Position numbers and translations under genes: made by a program
The notes under the pieces: generated by a model
Database searches by the model: none
Told to the model about the DNA's origin: nothing
What the model saw: only the letters and a program-made list of their open reading frames with translations
Assembly: GCA_020638295.1 (NCBI GenBank)
Contig: JACKIU010000001.1
Span: 558,001 to 622,000 of the forward strand
Source: Rhodospirillales bacterium
Lineage (GTDB): Bacteria; Pseudomonadota; Alphaproteobacteria; Micavibrionales; Micavibrionaceae
Length of the DNA stretch: 64,000 bases
Direction of reading: 5' to 3'
Shown: positions 25,902 to 35,166 of the stretch, in pieces
Position numbering within the stretch: the stretch's first letter is position 1
How the letters are laid out: each line of letters opens with the position of its first letter

Positions 25902-26616
25902 ATGGAAACGCCAAGTCACTCAAAATTTCGAGTCTCGCGCCGCCGCGTACGACCGGCACAGTTTCGTGCAGGATCAAGTGGCGCAAAGCCTGATCAATGA
26001 CCTGCCGGATCTTGAAACGCCGCATGTTCTAGAGATTGGATGCGGCACCGGCGCGCTGACCCGGCGTGTGCTCGATAAATATCCCGGCGGCAATTTTGAA
26101 ATCACCGACATTAGTCCGGCCATGCTCGAAGGCGCTAAGGCGAAAATAGGGCAGGGGAGCCGGGTGAACTGGCAGGTCATGGACGGTGAAAACCCGGTCT
26201 CCGAACAAGCGTTCGACCTCATTATCGGTAATATGGTGTTTCAGTGGTTCGAAGAGATAGACCAAGGCCTCACTCGGCTTAAAGCCCTGCTGAATCCCGG
26301 CGGAATGATCTATTATTCCCTGCCTGCACCTGACAGTTTTGAGGAATGGCACAGGACTTTAAAAGCGTTGTCGCTCCCTGCTGGAACCCCTGATTTTGCC
26401 CCGCCTCCCGGTATTTATAAAAGTGAAACATTCCCGCTGCGCTATGACAGCACCCTGACATTCTTACGGGAGATGAAGCGTCTCGGCGCCCACACGCCGC
26501 GTGCTGGCTATGCGCAGTTAAAGCCTGCGGATTTACGCAAAGCCTGCCGCAAGGCCGATGCAACCTTCGGCGGGAAAATAACCTGGTGCATTCTCTATGG
26601 CTGCCTAAAGGCCTAA
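25891..26616 (+). CDS. bioC: Malonyl-ACP O-methyltransferase
   Basis: A 241-residue class I SAM-dependent methyltransferase with the SAM motif VLEIGCGTGALTRRVL (about residues 46-61). Family-typical features are the FESRAAAYDRHSFVQDQVA N-terminus and the later NMVFQWFEEIDQGL stretch. BioC methylates the free carboxyl of malonyl-ACP so that it can enter fatty-acid synthesis on the way to biotin. It follows and overlaps bioH. Its stop codon overlaps the convergent ubiM stop by 4 bp. Confidence 0.92.
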   Translation: MPSEWKRQVTQNFESRAAAYDRHSFVQDQVAQSLINDLPDLETPHVLEIGCGTGALTRRVLDKYPGGNFEITDISPAMLEGAKAKIGQGSRVNWQVMDGENPVSEQAFDLIIGNMVFQWFEEIDQGLTRLKALLNPGGMIYYSLPAPDSFEEWHRTLKALSLPAGTPDFAPPPGIYKSETFPLRYDSTLTFLREMKRLGAHTPRAGYAQLKPADLRKACRKADATFGGKITWCILYGCLKA

Positions 26617-27791
26617 GCGGCCTTGTTTTCGGTCAGCTGGTTCATGATCAAACGCTTGGCCGGTTTAATGCGGTTGCCAAGGCGCAGCAAAGCCCGGCGG
26701 GCGAATTTGGCCGCAGGCGTGTCCTTGGTATAAAGTTTTACCAGAATATTGGTGCCGTGATACAGCGGCGTACAGGTGCGAACATGCACCCGGCTATAGC
26801 GCTCAAGCGGCGTATATGAGCCGATATCGCCGCCGGTCTGCAAAGTGTTCTTGAGTTCCTTGGCCAGCGTATGCGCTCCGCGCAGGCCCAGATTAAAACC
26901 GTGCGCCGTCACCGGATGCATGCCGACCGCCGCATCGCCGACCACCGCAAAGCGCCGCGCATGGAATTTTTTCGCGAAAGTCGCCACCAGAGGATAAGGA
27001 AAAAGCTCGCTCGTCAGCGCCATCGCGCCAAAGCGGCTCTCGGTGCGCCGTTCAATATCTTTGGCAAAATCTTCTTTGCTCATCGACAAGAGCGTAGCGC
27101 TTTCTTCCGACGGCAGGGTGATGACCACGGAAACCTGATTGTTATTCAGCGGCAGCACGGCCAGCGTGCGGTCGAAATGAAAACATTCATAAGCGGTATC
27201 GTCATGCGGAAGCTCCGCGCTCATCGTGCACACAACGCAGGTCCGGCCAAAATCAAGCATCGAGGTTGAAATCCCCATCATCCGCCTTGTTGTCGAAAAC
27301 CGCGAGTCTGCGGCGACAATCAGCGGGGCTTCAAGCCGCGCGCCGTCTTTAAGCTCCACCCAGCCTAGCCCGCTATCCGTGCCGAGGCTGGCGACCTCTT
27401 TCTCACACAAAATCTGAATATTGTCGTAGCCTTTTAAGGACTCATAGGCGGCTTTGCGAATGCGGTTATTCGAAATCATAAAACCCAGATTATTCTCTCC
27501 GGCTTCGGTGTGATCGAACGATAAGGCATAAGGTGAATGCCCGTTCATCACCTTGGCGGTTTTAATCAGCGAAATGTCGTCCTTGGCAATCAGGTCCCAC
27601 ATCCCCAGATCATTCATGATTTTATAAGAAAGATGGGTCAGGGCGATTTCCCGCCCGTCATAAGGCGGATCGGCCAGTACGATTTCGGGCTGCTTTTCAA
27701 TCAGCGTAATCTTCAGGCCGGTTTCGGCCATGTCCCGCGCAAAGCTCAGGCCCGCAGGACCGGCGCCGATAACAATAATGTCTTGTTTCAT
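26613..27791 (-). CDS. ubiM: UbiM-type FAD monooxygenase (ubiquinone biosynthesis hydroxylase)
   Basis: A 392-residue class A flavoprotein hydroxylase of the UbiH/UbiF/UbiL/UbiM group. The N-terminal FAD motif is VIGAGPAGLSFARDM and the second FAD motif is VVGDAAVGMHPVTAHGFNLGL (about residue 290). UbiM members hydroxylate the ubiquinone precursor ring and occur in alpha- and betaproteobacteria. The PVTAHGFNLGL wording and overall length fit UbiM best, but the ring position cannot be read from the sequence. It is a single gene between bioC and the moeB-like gene. Confidence 0.85.
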   Translation of the reverse strand: MKQDIIVIGAGPAGLSFARDMAETGLKITLIEKQPEIVLADPPYDGREIALTHLSYKIMNDLGMWDLIAKDDISLIKTAKVMNGHSPYALSFDHTEAGENNLGFMISNNRIRKAAYESLKGYDNIQILCEKEVASLGTDSGLGWVELKDGARLEAPLIVAADSRFSTTRRMMGISTSMLDFGRTCVVCTMSAELPHDDTAYECFHFDRTLAVLPLNNNQVSVVITLPSEESATLLSMSKEDFAKDIERRTESRFGAMALTSELFPYPLVATFAKKFHARRFAVVGDAAVGMHPVTAHGFNLGLRGAHTLAKELKNTLQTGGDIGSYTPLERYSRVHVRTCTPLYHGTNILVKLYTKDTPAAKFARRALLRLGNRIKPAKRLIMNQLTENKAA

Positions 27792-27882
27792 CGTTTTAAA
27801 ACCCCTTTATGCGCGTGTGCAAAGATGCATTCTAATAGTTCTCAATAGCCTTTGGCTTGATCCGGGTCAATCCCGCCTGCGT

Positions 27883-28968
27883 TTAGGCGCATTTCAGCCA
27901 CGCTTTGTAGCCCCCGGCCAGATTGCTGACATTGTGGTAGCCTTTGGCTTTAAGGATTTGCGCGGCCTGCAAACTGCGGATACCGACCTGACAATATAGA
28001 ATGATCTCACAATCTATCTGGATATCGGGGCTGACCCCTTGCACCAATTCCGAAAGGGCAAAATGCTGCGCTCCGGCGATATGCCCGGCATCCCATTCAT
28101 CGCGTTCGCGTACATCGATAAACAGCGCTGCCACCTTACCCCGAGCTTGCGGTGCGTCAAGCTCGGGAATGAAACCACACACCGGCGAAACGTAGTCCAA
28201 AACAATCTCATCCGCAGCGTGCGAGCATACCGTGCAATCCGGGTTTTTCGGCAGACGCAATAAACGGTTATTCATCGTCCGCACATCAAGGCTCCACAAC
28301 CTGCCGTTCAGCGGTTGTAAATCCTCATGACCGACAATGATTTTGATCGCTTCCATCGCCTGCGTCGTGCCGATCATCCCGGCGACCGCCCCGATCACCC
28401 CGGCTTCGGCGCAGTTGGGAATATGGACTTTCGGCGCTTCGGGAAACAGGCAGCGATAACACGGCCCGCCATGGACGTTAAAGCTGGAAACCTGCCCGTC
28501 AAATCCAAGAATGGAGCCGTAAACAGACGGCTTGCCGGTCTTTACGGCGGCATCATTAATCAGAAATTTCGCAGCAAAATTATCTGTGCCGTCGATAATA
28601 ACGTCGTATTTCTCAAACAACCCGAGTGCATTTTGATCGCTCAGCTCTTCCGGATAGGCGTGAATTTCAATCCCGGGATTAAGCGCCTCCAGCCGTGTCT
28701 TGGCCGCCAGCGCCTTATTCTGCCTGACTTGATCGGTCGTAAACAACACCTGACGCTGTAAATTACTTTCATCGACGCTATCAAAATCGACAATGCCAAT
28801 CCTGCCGATCCCCGCCGCCGCCAGATACAGCAAGGCCGGACAGCCCAGCCCTCCCGCGCCGATGCATAAAACCGAGGCGCTGGAAATGCGCGATTGCCCC
28901 GCCGCGCCGATCTCCGGCAAGACGATTTGTCTTTTATATCGCTCGACTGTCTTATCCATGGCCGCCAC
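27883..28968 (-). CDS. moeB: ThiF/MoeB-family adenylyltransferase with C-terminal rhodanese domain
   Basis: A 361-residue E1-like enzyme that adenylates the C-terminal glycine of a sulfur-carrier protein (MoaD or ThiS). The nucleotide-binding motif is GAGGLGCPALLYLAAAGIG, followed by the DFDSVDESNLQRQ block and zinc cysteines in CYRC and CTVC. The last 100 residues form a rhodanese domain with an active-site Cys in ILYCQVGIRS, which would supply sulfur. Such fusions are known for MoeB/MOCS3-like proteins. Whether it serves molybdopterin, thiamine or both is open; no moa or thi gene is nearby. Confidence 0.88.
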   Translation of the reverse strand: MAAMDKTVERYKRQIVLPEIGAAGQSRISSASVLCIGAGGLGCPALLYLAAAGIGRIGIVDFDSVDESNLQRQVLFTTDQVRQNKALAAKTRLEALNPGIEIHAYPEELSDQNALGLFEKYDVIIDGTDNFAAKFLINDAAVKTGKPSVYGSILGFDGQVSSFNVHGGPCYRCLFPEAPKVHIPNCAEAGVIGAVAGMIGTTQAMEAIKIIVGHEDLQPLNGRLWSLDVRTMNNRLLRLPKNPDCTVCSHAADEIVLDYVSPVCGFIPELDAPQARGKVAALFIDVRERDEWDAGHIAGAQHFALSELVQGVSPDIQIDCEIILYCQVGIRSLQAAQILKAKGYHNVSNLAGGYKAWLKCA

Positions 28969-29105
28969 AATAGGCTATGAGGCGTGCAAGCGGCAAGACA
29001 ATTAACGCCGTAAGAAAACAAACGATTAATGATGGTTGAGATACACGGCAATGTCTTTTATGGTGAAGACAATAACGATATCAGCTGTTCGCTGTAGGAG
29101 AAAAA

Positions 29106-29429
29106 ATGAGCAAAGTTAAACACGTCGATTGCGCAACCTTGAAACAATGGATCGATAATGACGAAGCGATCATCATCGATGTGCGCGAAGTTTCAGAATA
29201 TGAAGAAGCCCATATCAAAGGCGCTATTCTCATTCCGGTCGGAACATGCTCCCCGGCCGCCGTGCCGCATAACCCGGATAAAAAAATCGTCTTCCATTGC
29301 AAGGCTGGCATTCGCGGCGGCAAAGCCTGCGAAGTGTGCGCAAAAGCCATGCCCGAAGGGGTGGTTTACAATCTCGAAGGCGGTCTTGACCGCTGGATCT
29401 CTGAAGGCTATCCGGTTCAACGGCGCTAA
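29106..29429 (+). CDS. Single-domain rhodanese
   Basis: A 107-residue rhodanese-like protein with the N-terminal VDCATLKQWIDNDEAIIIDVRE block and the active-site loop HCKAGIRGGKAC (Cys about 61), a six-residue loop of the sulfurtransferase type. A GGAG sits before the ATG. It could pass sulfur to the neighbouring divergent MoeB-like enzyme, which has its own rhodanese domain; that is inference. Its stop overlaps the convergent SDR stop by 4 bp. Confidence 0.9.
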   Translation: MSKVKHVDCATLKQWIDNDEAIIIDVREVSEYEEAHIKGAILIPVGTCSPAAVPHNPDKKIVFHCKAGIRGGKACEVCAKAMPEGVVYNLEGGLDRWISEGYPVQRR

Positions 29430-30175
29430 ACCTTGGCAGACAACTGCCGCGCGATCCAAAAATACAAAGGCGCTGGCAAAAGACGTAAAATTTTCATCAG
29501 CCATGTAAAACGTTTCGGGAAATGAATTTCAAAAGCGCGGCCCTGCAATCCTTTGGCAATGGCCCGCGCGGCCTCATCCGCTTCAATCATCATCGGCATC
29601 GGAAAATCGTTCTTGTCGGTCAACGGCGTACGGACAAAGCCCGGATTGATGACTTTGACATCAATGTTTTTGGCCTCACACTCAATCTTCAGGCTTTCCG
29701 CATAATTAATGATCCCGGCCTTGGCGGCGCAATAAGGCTGTCCGAACGGCAGTCCGCGATACCCGGCCACACTGCCGCATAGTGCAATCTGCCCATAGCC
29801 CTGTTTTTCAAACAACGGCAAGGCCGCATGCATGACATTAAAAGCGCCGCCCAGATTGACCCTGAGCATGCTGTGTACGGACTCTATCGATTTCATATTT
29901 TTTTCATGCGGTACATACGTCGCGGCCATGAAGATAACCCGATCAAGTTTCTCTAAACGAGCTGCTGCTGCATTTAACGCGGCGTGATCGCCCGCATCCA
30001 ACGCGATAACCTGATGTCCTCCGCCCAGCTCATCATTCAGCGCACTCAGCGCCGCTTCATTGCGAGACGATAAAATCAAATGCGCGCCTTGTGCAGCCAG
30101 TTCAACCGCCAGCGCGCGGCCAATGCCGCTGCTCGCCCCGACAATCCAGATATATTCACCGTTATAAGCGCTCAT
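29426..30175 (-). CDS. Short-chain dehydrogenase/reductase
   Basis: A 249-residue SDR. The cofactor loop is VGASSGIGRALAVEL (residues 10-24), the catalytic Ser is in LCGSVAGYRGL, and the Tyr/Lys pair is in YCAAKAGI. The C-terminus RLLPAPLYFWIARQL is hydrophobic and may associate with the membrane. I chose ATG 30175, 7 bp after the PBP1A stop; the open frame reaches further up but only over the PBP1A coding end. The substrate is unknown. It is the last gene of the mlaE-mlaF-mrcA run. Confidence 0.87.
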   Translation of the reverse strand: MSAYNGEYIWIVGASSGIGRALAVELAAQGAHLILSSRNEAALSALNDELGGGHQVIALDAGDHAALNAAAARLEKLDRVIFMAATYVPHEKNMKSIESVHSMLRVNLGGAFNVMHAALPLFEKQGYGQIALCGSVAGYRGLPFGQPYCAAKAGIINYAESLKIECEAKNIDVKVINPGFVRTPLTDKNDFPMPMMIEADEAARAIAKGLQGRAFEIHFPKRFTWLMKILRLLPAPLYFWIARQLSAKV

Positions 30176-30182
30176 GGAAAAA

Positions 30183-32807
30183 TCAATACAGCCCGCCGGT
30201 GCCGACATTCGTTTCTGACGGGCCGGGCGTTGGATTATAGGGCGAACGATTTTCTGGCGCCATGCCCCCGGCATCATCTCTAGGGGCCCCGTAAAGCCCG
30301 CCGCCTTGCCCGTAAATCTGGTCTAACGCCTCGTTATTGCTCGGGAACGGCTCCAGCCCATAGCGCTGCGGGCTATAGGCGTCGCTTTGGCTTTCATAAT
30401 CGTAATAGGCGGCATTGCCGGTGAACAGATTAATTCCCGTGCCGTCGAGAATATACATATCCTGCGTCGGTTCGGTCCCGGCGGTAAAAGCTTCCCAGAT
30501 GACTTTCTGATCGCCGGGTTGTGCGCGTGCACCGGTTTCGGCGTTAATTTGCACATTGCGAATACCGTTGGGCATCCGGAACGGCAAAATGGGCGCATCG
30601 GTCAGCGCTTCTTCCATGAAGCTTTTAAAGGCGGGCAGGGCGACGGAAGAACCAGTCTCGCGTTTGCCCAAAGAGCGGGGCTCATCAAAGCCGATAAACA
30701 CTCCGGCCACCAGATCCGGCGAAAAACCCAGAAACCAGGTATCTTTAGATTCATTCGTCGTCCCGGTTTTTCCGGCCAGAGGCCGACCGAGCTCTTTCAG
30801 GCGCACGCCCGTGCCACGCTCGACCACCCCTTCCATGATCGAAACGATCTGGTAGGCATGACGCGGATCGACCAGTTGCTCTCGCGGGTCTGGGAGCTCC
30901 GGCGCCTCTTGTGAATCCCAGCGAATAAGCGCCCCGCAATTCGGGCAGTTCCGCTCGTCATGCCGGAAGATCGTTTTCCCGCGACGGTCCTGAATTCGGT
31001 CGATAAAGGACGGCTCGATTTTCTTGCCGCCATTGACCAACTCGCCATACGCGCTCACCAGCTTAAGCAGCGTGGTTTCTCCTGCGCCCAGAGAATTGGC
31101 CAGCATCGGCGGCATGTTTTCATCAATGCCAAAGCGCCGGGCATATTCGACAATTGTGTCCATGCCCAGATAATCGGCCAGCCGTACCGTCATCAGGTTC
31201 CGTGATTTTTCAACCCCCACGCGGATCGGCGTCGGCCCGTAATATTCATTTGAATAGTTGGTCGGCGACCAGAAATGCCCCGGGCGGTCTTCAATCACAA
31301 ACGGCGCATCCAGCACCAAAGTCGCGGGGGTAAAACCGTTTTCCAGCGCCGCCAGATAAACGAACGGTTTAAATGCGGAGCCGGGCTGGCGTTGCGCTTG
31401 GGTTGCACGATTAAACTCGGACGTGCCGTAACGATAACTCCACCCGCCCTGCATCGCCAAAATGCGGCCCGTATGCGGGTCCATCGCAATGATCGCGCCC
31501 TGCACCTCCGGAATTTGCTCAAGCGCATAGCTGCTCTTCGTGCCTGCGGTTTTTGAAACCGCGATAATGTCGCCTTTCGATAAAACCGCATTCACCGCCG
31601 CGATTTCCGGCCCCAGCGCATACCCTTCATTGAGCGATTTGCGTGCCCACTGAACCCCCTCAAGCGGGATCGTGCCTTTGGTCCCATCCTGAAAACCGAT
31701 CTCGGCGCGCGCACTTCCCGTATCCAGCACAATCGCCACCCGCCAGTCGTCGATCACGCCTTGCGGCGCTTGGAAATCTTCAAGCTTGTTCTTCCATTCC
31801 GCAACGTTCGTCACGGTTTTCAATGGCCCGCGATAGCCGTGCCGCCGGTCATAAGCCATCAGCCCTTCGCGCAACGCCTTTTCGGCAATCGCCTGCAGGC
31901 GCGGATCGATCGTCGTGCGCACCGCCAGCCCGCCTTGATACAAGCTATCTTCGCCATAGCGCCCCTCTAATTGCCGACGAACCTCTTCTGCGAAATACGG
32001 CGCATTCACGTGCCGGTCTTCATCGCGTTCGATGACTTCCAAGGGCGCCAGCTTGGCCAGATCCGCCTGACCTTTGGTGATAAAGCCGTTATTTTCCATC
32101 CGCCGGATCACTTCATTGCGCTGTTTTACCGCCCGGTCGTGATGACGAATCGGATGGTAATTATTCGGGGCTTTCGGCAGGCCCGCCAGATACGCCGCCT
32201 CGGCAACGCTCAACTCATCCAGCGATTTGTTGAAATATTGTAAAGACGCCGCCGCGACGCCATAGGCGCGGTATCCGAGGAAAATTTCATTCAGGTACAG
32301 CTCAAGGATCTGATCCTTGCTCATCGCCCGCTCAATGCGCCCGGCCAGAATGGCTTCACGAATTTTCCGTTCGAATTTCCGTTCATTGGTCAGAAGGAAA
32401 TTTTTAACGACCTGCTGGGTGATCGTCGATCCGCCAACCACATTGACGTTTTTTCCCATCAAATGCTGGGCATAGACCCAGGCTGCGCGCACCACCGCGG
32501 TAGGGTCAACGCCCTGATGCGTATAAAAATTCTTATCCTCCGCAGCAATAAACGCGTTTTTCACCAGATCGGGGATTTTTTCAATCGGCATGAAAATGCG
32601 TTTTTCCTGCGCGAATTCAGCCATGAGCCGCCCGTCTCCGGCATAAAGCCGTGTGACAATCGGCGGCTGGTAGGTTTTGAGTTGTTTGTAATCCGGCAGG
32701 TCAGAGCCGTAGTAATTCAGGATATAGACAAACCCGGCCACGCAGGCGAGAAGCCCCAGAAATCCGAGGGAAAACAACCCTAGAAAACCGTACCAAAGGT
32801 ACTTCAT
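30183..32807 (-). CDS. mrcA: Penicillin-binding protein 1A (class A, bifunctional)
   Basis: An 874-residue peptidoglycan synthase. It has an N-terminal membrane anchor, a glycosyltransferase 51 domain with AAEDKNFYTHQGVDP and GGSTITQQVVKN (about residues 85-140), an OB-like insert (about 330-420), and a transpeptidase domain with SAFKPF (SxxK, about 465), a SRN motif in EKSRNLMT, and KTGTTN (about 690). The last 80 residues are a Gly/Pro/Asn-rich tail. It polymerises and cross-links peptidoglycan in the periplasm. It starts 12 bp after mlaF. Confidence 0.95.
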   Translation of the reverse strand: MKYLWYGFLGLFSLGFLGLLACVAGFVYILNYYGSDLPDYKQLKTYQPPIVTRLYAGDGRLMAEFAQEKRIFMPIEKIPDLVKNAFIAAEDKNFYTHQGVDPTAVVRAAWVYAQHLMGKNVNVVGGSTITQQVVKNFLLTNERKFERKIREAILAGRIERAMSKDQILELYLNEIFLGYRAYGVAAASLQYFNKSLDELSVAEAAYLAGLPKAPNNYHPIRHHDRAVKQRNEVIRRMENNGFITKGQADLAKLAPLEVIERDEDRHVNAPYFAEEVRRQLEGRYGEDSLYQGGLAVRTTIDPRLQAIAEKALREGLMAYDRRHGYRGPLKTVTNVAEWKNKLEDFQAPQGVIDDWRVAIVLDTGSARAEIGFQDGTKGTIPLEGVQWARKSLNEGYALGPEIAAVNAVLSKGDIIAVSKTAGTKSSYALEQIPEVQGAIIAMDPHTGRILAMQGGWSYRYGTSEFNRATQAQRQPGSAFKPFVYLAALENGFTPATLVLDAPFVIEDRPGHFWSPTNYSNEYYGPTPIRVGVEKSRNLMTVRLADYLGMDTIVEYARRFGIDENMPPMLANSLGAGETTLLKLVSAYGELVNGGKKIEPSFIDRIQDRRGKTIFRHDERNCPNCGALIRWDSQEAPELPDPREQLVDPRHAYQIVSIMEGVVERGTGVRLKELGRPLAGKTGTTNESKDTWFLGFSPDLVAGVFIGFDEPRSLGKRETGSSVALPAFKSFMEEALTDAPILPFRMPNGIRNVQINAETGARAQPGDQKVIWEAFTAGTEPTQDMYILDGTGINLFTGNAAYYDYESQSDAYSPQRYGLEPFPSNNEALDQIYGQGGGLYGAPRDDAGGMAPENRSPYNPTPGPSETNVGTGGLY

Positions 32808-32819
32808 CGTGCTTGTCCT

Positions 32820-33593
32820 TTAGGCCACACGCCTTGTGATAGGTCCGTCAGCCTTGCCGTGAATAAATTGCTCAACATACGGATTGCCGGAATCATCCAG
32901 CTCTTCAACCGGTCCGGTCCAGATAATCTTGCCTTCATGAATCATCGCGACATAATCGGCAATCGTGCGTACGCTACCCATATCATGGGTAATCGACAAA
33001 GCCGTCGCTCCGATATCTTCAACCTGCTCAACGATGAGCTGGTTGATCACATCGGCCATAATCGGGTCCAGACCCGTTGTTGGCTCATCAAAGAAAATAA
33101 TTTCCGGACTGGCCGCCACGGCGCGCGCCAGCCCGACACGTTTCTGCATCCCGCCAGACAGCTCCGCGGGGAACAGATCGGCGACCTCCGGTCTCAGGCC
33201 GACCGCCTTGATTTTCTCAAGCGCGATATCGTGGGCGTCTTTGCGGTTCATCCCGCGCCCTTGAATCAGGCCGAATGCGACGTTTTCCCAGATTTTTAAG
33301 GAATCGAACAACGCCGCCCCCTGAAACAGCATCCCGAACTTTCGCATCAGCGCATCACGGTCTTTGGGGGAAAGACCAATCGTTTCCTGCCCGTCGATCA
33401 ATATCGAACCGCTATCCGGCGTCATCAGTCCCAAAATGCATTTCAGCATCACCGATTTCCCGGTGCCCGATCCGCCGATAATCACCATTGATTTACCTTC
33501 CGGGACGACCAGATCGGCGCCATTCAAAACGTGATTGGACCCAAAAGCCTTACAGACATTTTTCAATTCTATTTTCGCTGTCGCCGTACTCAT
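32820..33593 (-). CDS. mlaF: MlaF-type ABC transporter ATP-binding protein
   Basis: A 257-residue ATPase with Walker A GGSGTGKSVML, signature LSGGMQKRVGLARA and Walker B IIFFDEPTTGLDP. The GM-Q-KRV signature and the partner MlaE-like permease identify the MCE-linked phospholipid transport type (Mla or Ttg2A). It acts at the inner membrane in moving phospholipids between membranes. Its start overlaps the mlaE stop by 4 bp. The MlaD (MCE) and MlaB genes are not adjacent here. Confidence 0.92.
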   Translation of the reverse strand: MSTATAKIELKNVCKAFGSNHVLNGADLVVPEGKSMVIIGGSGTGKSVMLKCILGLMTPDSGSILIDGQETIGLSPKDRDALMRKFGMLFQGAALFDSLKIWENVAFGLIQGRGMNRKDAHDIALEKIKAVGLRPEVADLFPAELSGGMQKRVGLARAVAASPEIIFFDEPTTGLDPIMADVINQLIVEQVEDIGATALSITHDMGSVRTIADYVAMIHEGKIIWTGPVEELDDSGNPYVEQFIHGKADGPITRRVA

Positions 33594-34408
33594 GAGAAAA
33601 ACACCTGCGTCAGGAGATAGTTAAAGATCAGGATCAGGATCGAAGACGATACCACCGCGTTAGTTGTGGCCGCGCCTACGCCTTGCGCGCCGCGCCCGGA
33701 GTTAAAGCCGTTATAACAGCCCATCATCGCCACGATAAACCCGAATGCGCCTGCTTTCACTAAACCGGAAACCACATCCATAGTCTCCAAAATATCCCAG
33801 GTTTGCGTCAGATATGACCCCGATGAAAAACCAAGATTGTAAATCGAAACGACATACCCGCCATAGACCCCGATAATATCGCCGATCAGCACCAAAATCG
33901 GCAGCATCACGGTGGCGGCAATCAGGCGCGGGGCGATCAGATATTTAAACGGATTGACCGACAGCGTGCTCAGCGCGTCGATTTGCTCGGTCACACGCAT
34001 CGTCCCGATCTCGGCGGCAATCGCTGCACCAACGCGTCCGGCGACCATCAAACCCGCCAACACGGGTGCAAGTTCGCGCGTCACCGACAGCACCACGACT
34101 CCGGCAATCGCACCTTCGGCGTTAAACCGCGTAAAACCGGTATAGCTCTGCAGCGCCAGCACCATCCCGGTAAACAAAGCTGTCATCCCGACCACAGGCA
34201 GGGAGTAATAACCGATATCGACAAGCTGCCGCCAAAGCTGGGCCGGAAAAAACGGCGGCACAAAACTATGATAAATCGCCTGGCCAATGAAGATCGTCAA
34301 AGCTCCGGCGCGCTGAAAAAAATTTAGAATAAACGCGCCGACCGCCTGAAAAACGTTCAAAACCGGATCAAAAAGACCTGATGATTGTGACGGCGATTGC
34401 GATTCCAT
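33590..34408 (-). CDS. mlaE: MlaE-type permease
   Basis: A 272-residue membrane protein of the MlaE/DUF140 family. It has about five membrane helices and the conserved block RELAPVLAGLMVAGRVGAAIAAE, plus EQIDALSTLSVNPF. It pairs with MlaF in phospholipid transport. ATG 34408 is chosen because the family starts near there and AGG lies 8 bases upstream; the frame above it is open but overlaps the promoter region of the divergent dipeptidase gene. Confidence 0.92.
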   Translation of the reverse strand: MESQSPSQSSGLFDPVLNVFQAVGAFILNFFQRAGALTIFIGQAIYHSFVPPFFPAQLWRQLVDIGYYSLPVVGMTALFTGMVLALQSYTGFTRFNAEGAIAGVVVLSVTRELAPVLAGLMVAGRVGAAIAAEIGTMRVTEQIDALSTLSVNPFKYLIAPRLIAATVMLPILVLIGDIIGVYGGYVVSIYNLGFSSGSYLTQTWDILETMDVVSGLVKAGAFGFIVAMMGCYNGFNSGRGAQGVGAATTNAVVSSSILILIFNYLLTQVFFS

Positions 34409-34482
34409 GAAAAATGCCTGTATGGTTAAAAAATGCAGACTAAAACATTGCTCCGCAATCGTCCAGCGCGAAAAAGGCACTT

Positions 34483-35166
34483 ATGCAGGCAAATCCCATG
34501 AAAACATTGAGCAATATCAACCCCGATGATCTTGTCGATATGAGCGCGCAGGAAAAAACACGTCCCTACCGCGTTGAACAGGCCTATGCGCGCGATGATA
34601 ATTTATTGTTTGGCCAGCAGATCTACCGCTCTGACGCGCATTTATGGCTGCATAAGACCCTCGCCGCGATTGTTTTCAGGGCCGCAGAGATTCTTGAAGA
34701 TCGGGGCTGGCGTTTGATTTTGTATGATGGCTTGCGCACCTGTGAGGCTCAGGAAGCGATGCTGCATACAAATGCGGTAAAAAATAACCCGCACTGGCTC
34801 GAAGAACCGCGACTGCTCTCACCGCCCGGGTCCGGGGCACACCCGCGGGGCATGGCGATTGACTGTGCGCTGGAAACGCTGAACGGCCGGCTTTTGGATA
34901 TGGGCACGCCCTTTGATTATCTGGCCGCCGATCCATCTCCCAAAGGCAACCCGGCGCACCGCGAATATATCGGTCTAAGTGATGAGGCCCGTCAAAATCG
35001 TGAGATTCTTGACGCAGCAATGAAGAACGGCGCAGATGACTGTGGGGTGGAGCTCTGGCCGTTGCCTCAGGAATGGTGGGACTTCCGCCTACCTCCGGCA
35101 TTCACGGAAAATTACGCCCCCTTGCGCGATGCCGCTTTACCGGCCGCAATGCGCATGATGGGTTAG
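34483..35166 (+). CDS. D-alanyl-D-alanine dipeptidase (VanX/DdpX type, M15)
   Basis: A 227-residue zinc peptidase with the M15D signature: YDGLRT (substrate Arg), GSGAHPRGMAIDCAL (first His and Asp zinc ligands) and PQEWWDFRL, the EWWH-like Glu/His block. Here the residue usually His reads Asp, so the third zinc ligand looks altered. The family cleaves free D-Ala-D-Ala; in non-resistant bacteria it recycles wall dipeptide. No signal peptide is seen, so cytoplasmic. It is divergent from mlaE and convergent with alanine racemase, with a 4-bp stop overlap. Confidence 0.85.
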   Translation: MQANPMKTLSNINPDDLVDMSAQEKTRPYRVEQAYARDDNLLFGQQIYRSDAHLWLHKTLAAIVFRAAEILEDRGWRLILYDGLRTCEAQEAMLHTNAVKNNPHWLEEPRLLSPPGSGAHPRGMAIDCALETLNGRLLDMGTPFDYLAADPSPKGNPAHREYIGLSDEARQNREILDAAMKNGADDCGVELWPLPQEWWDFRLPPAFTENYAPLRDAALPAAMRMMG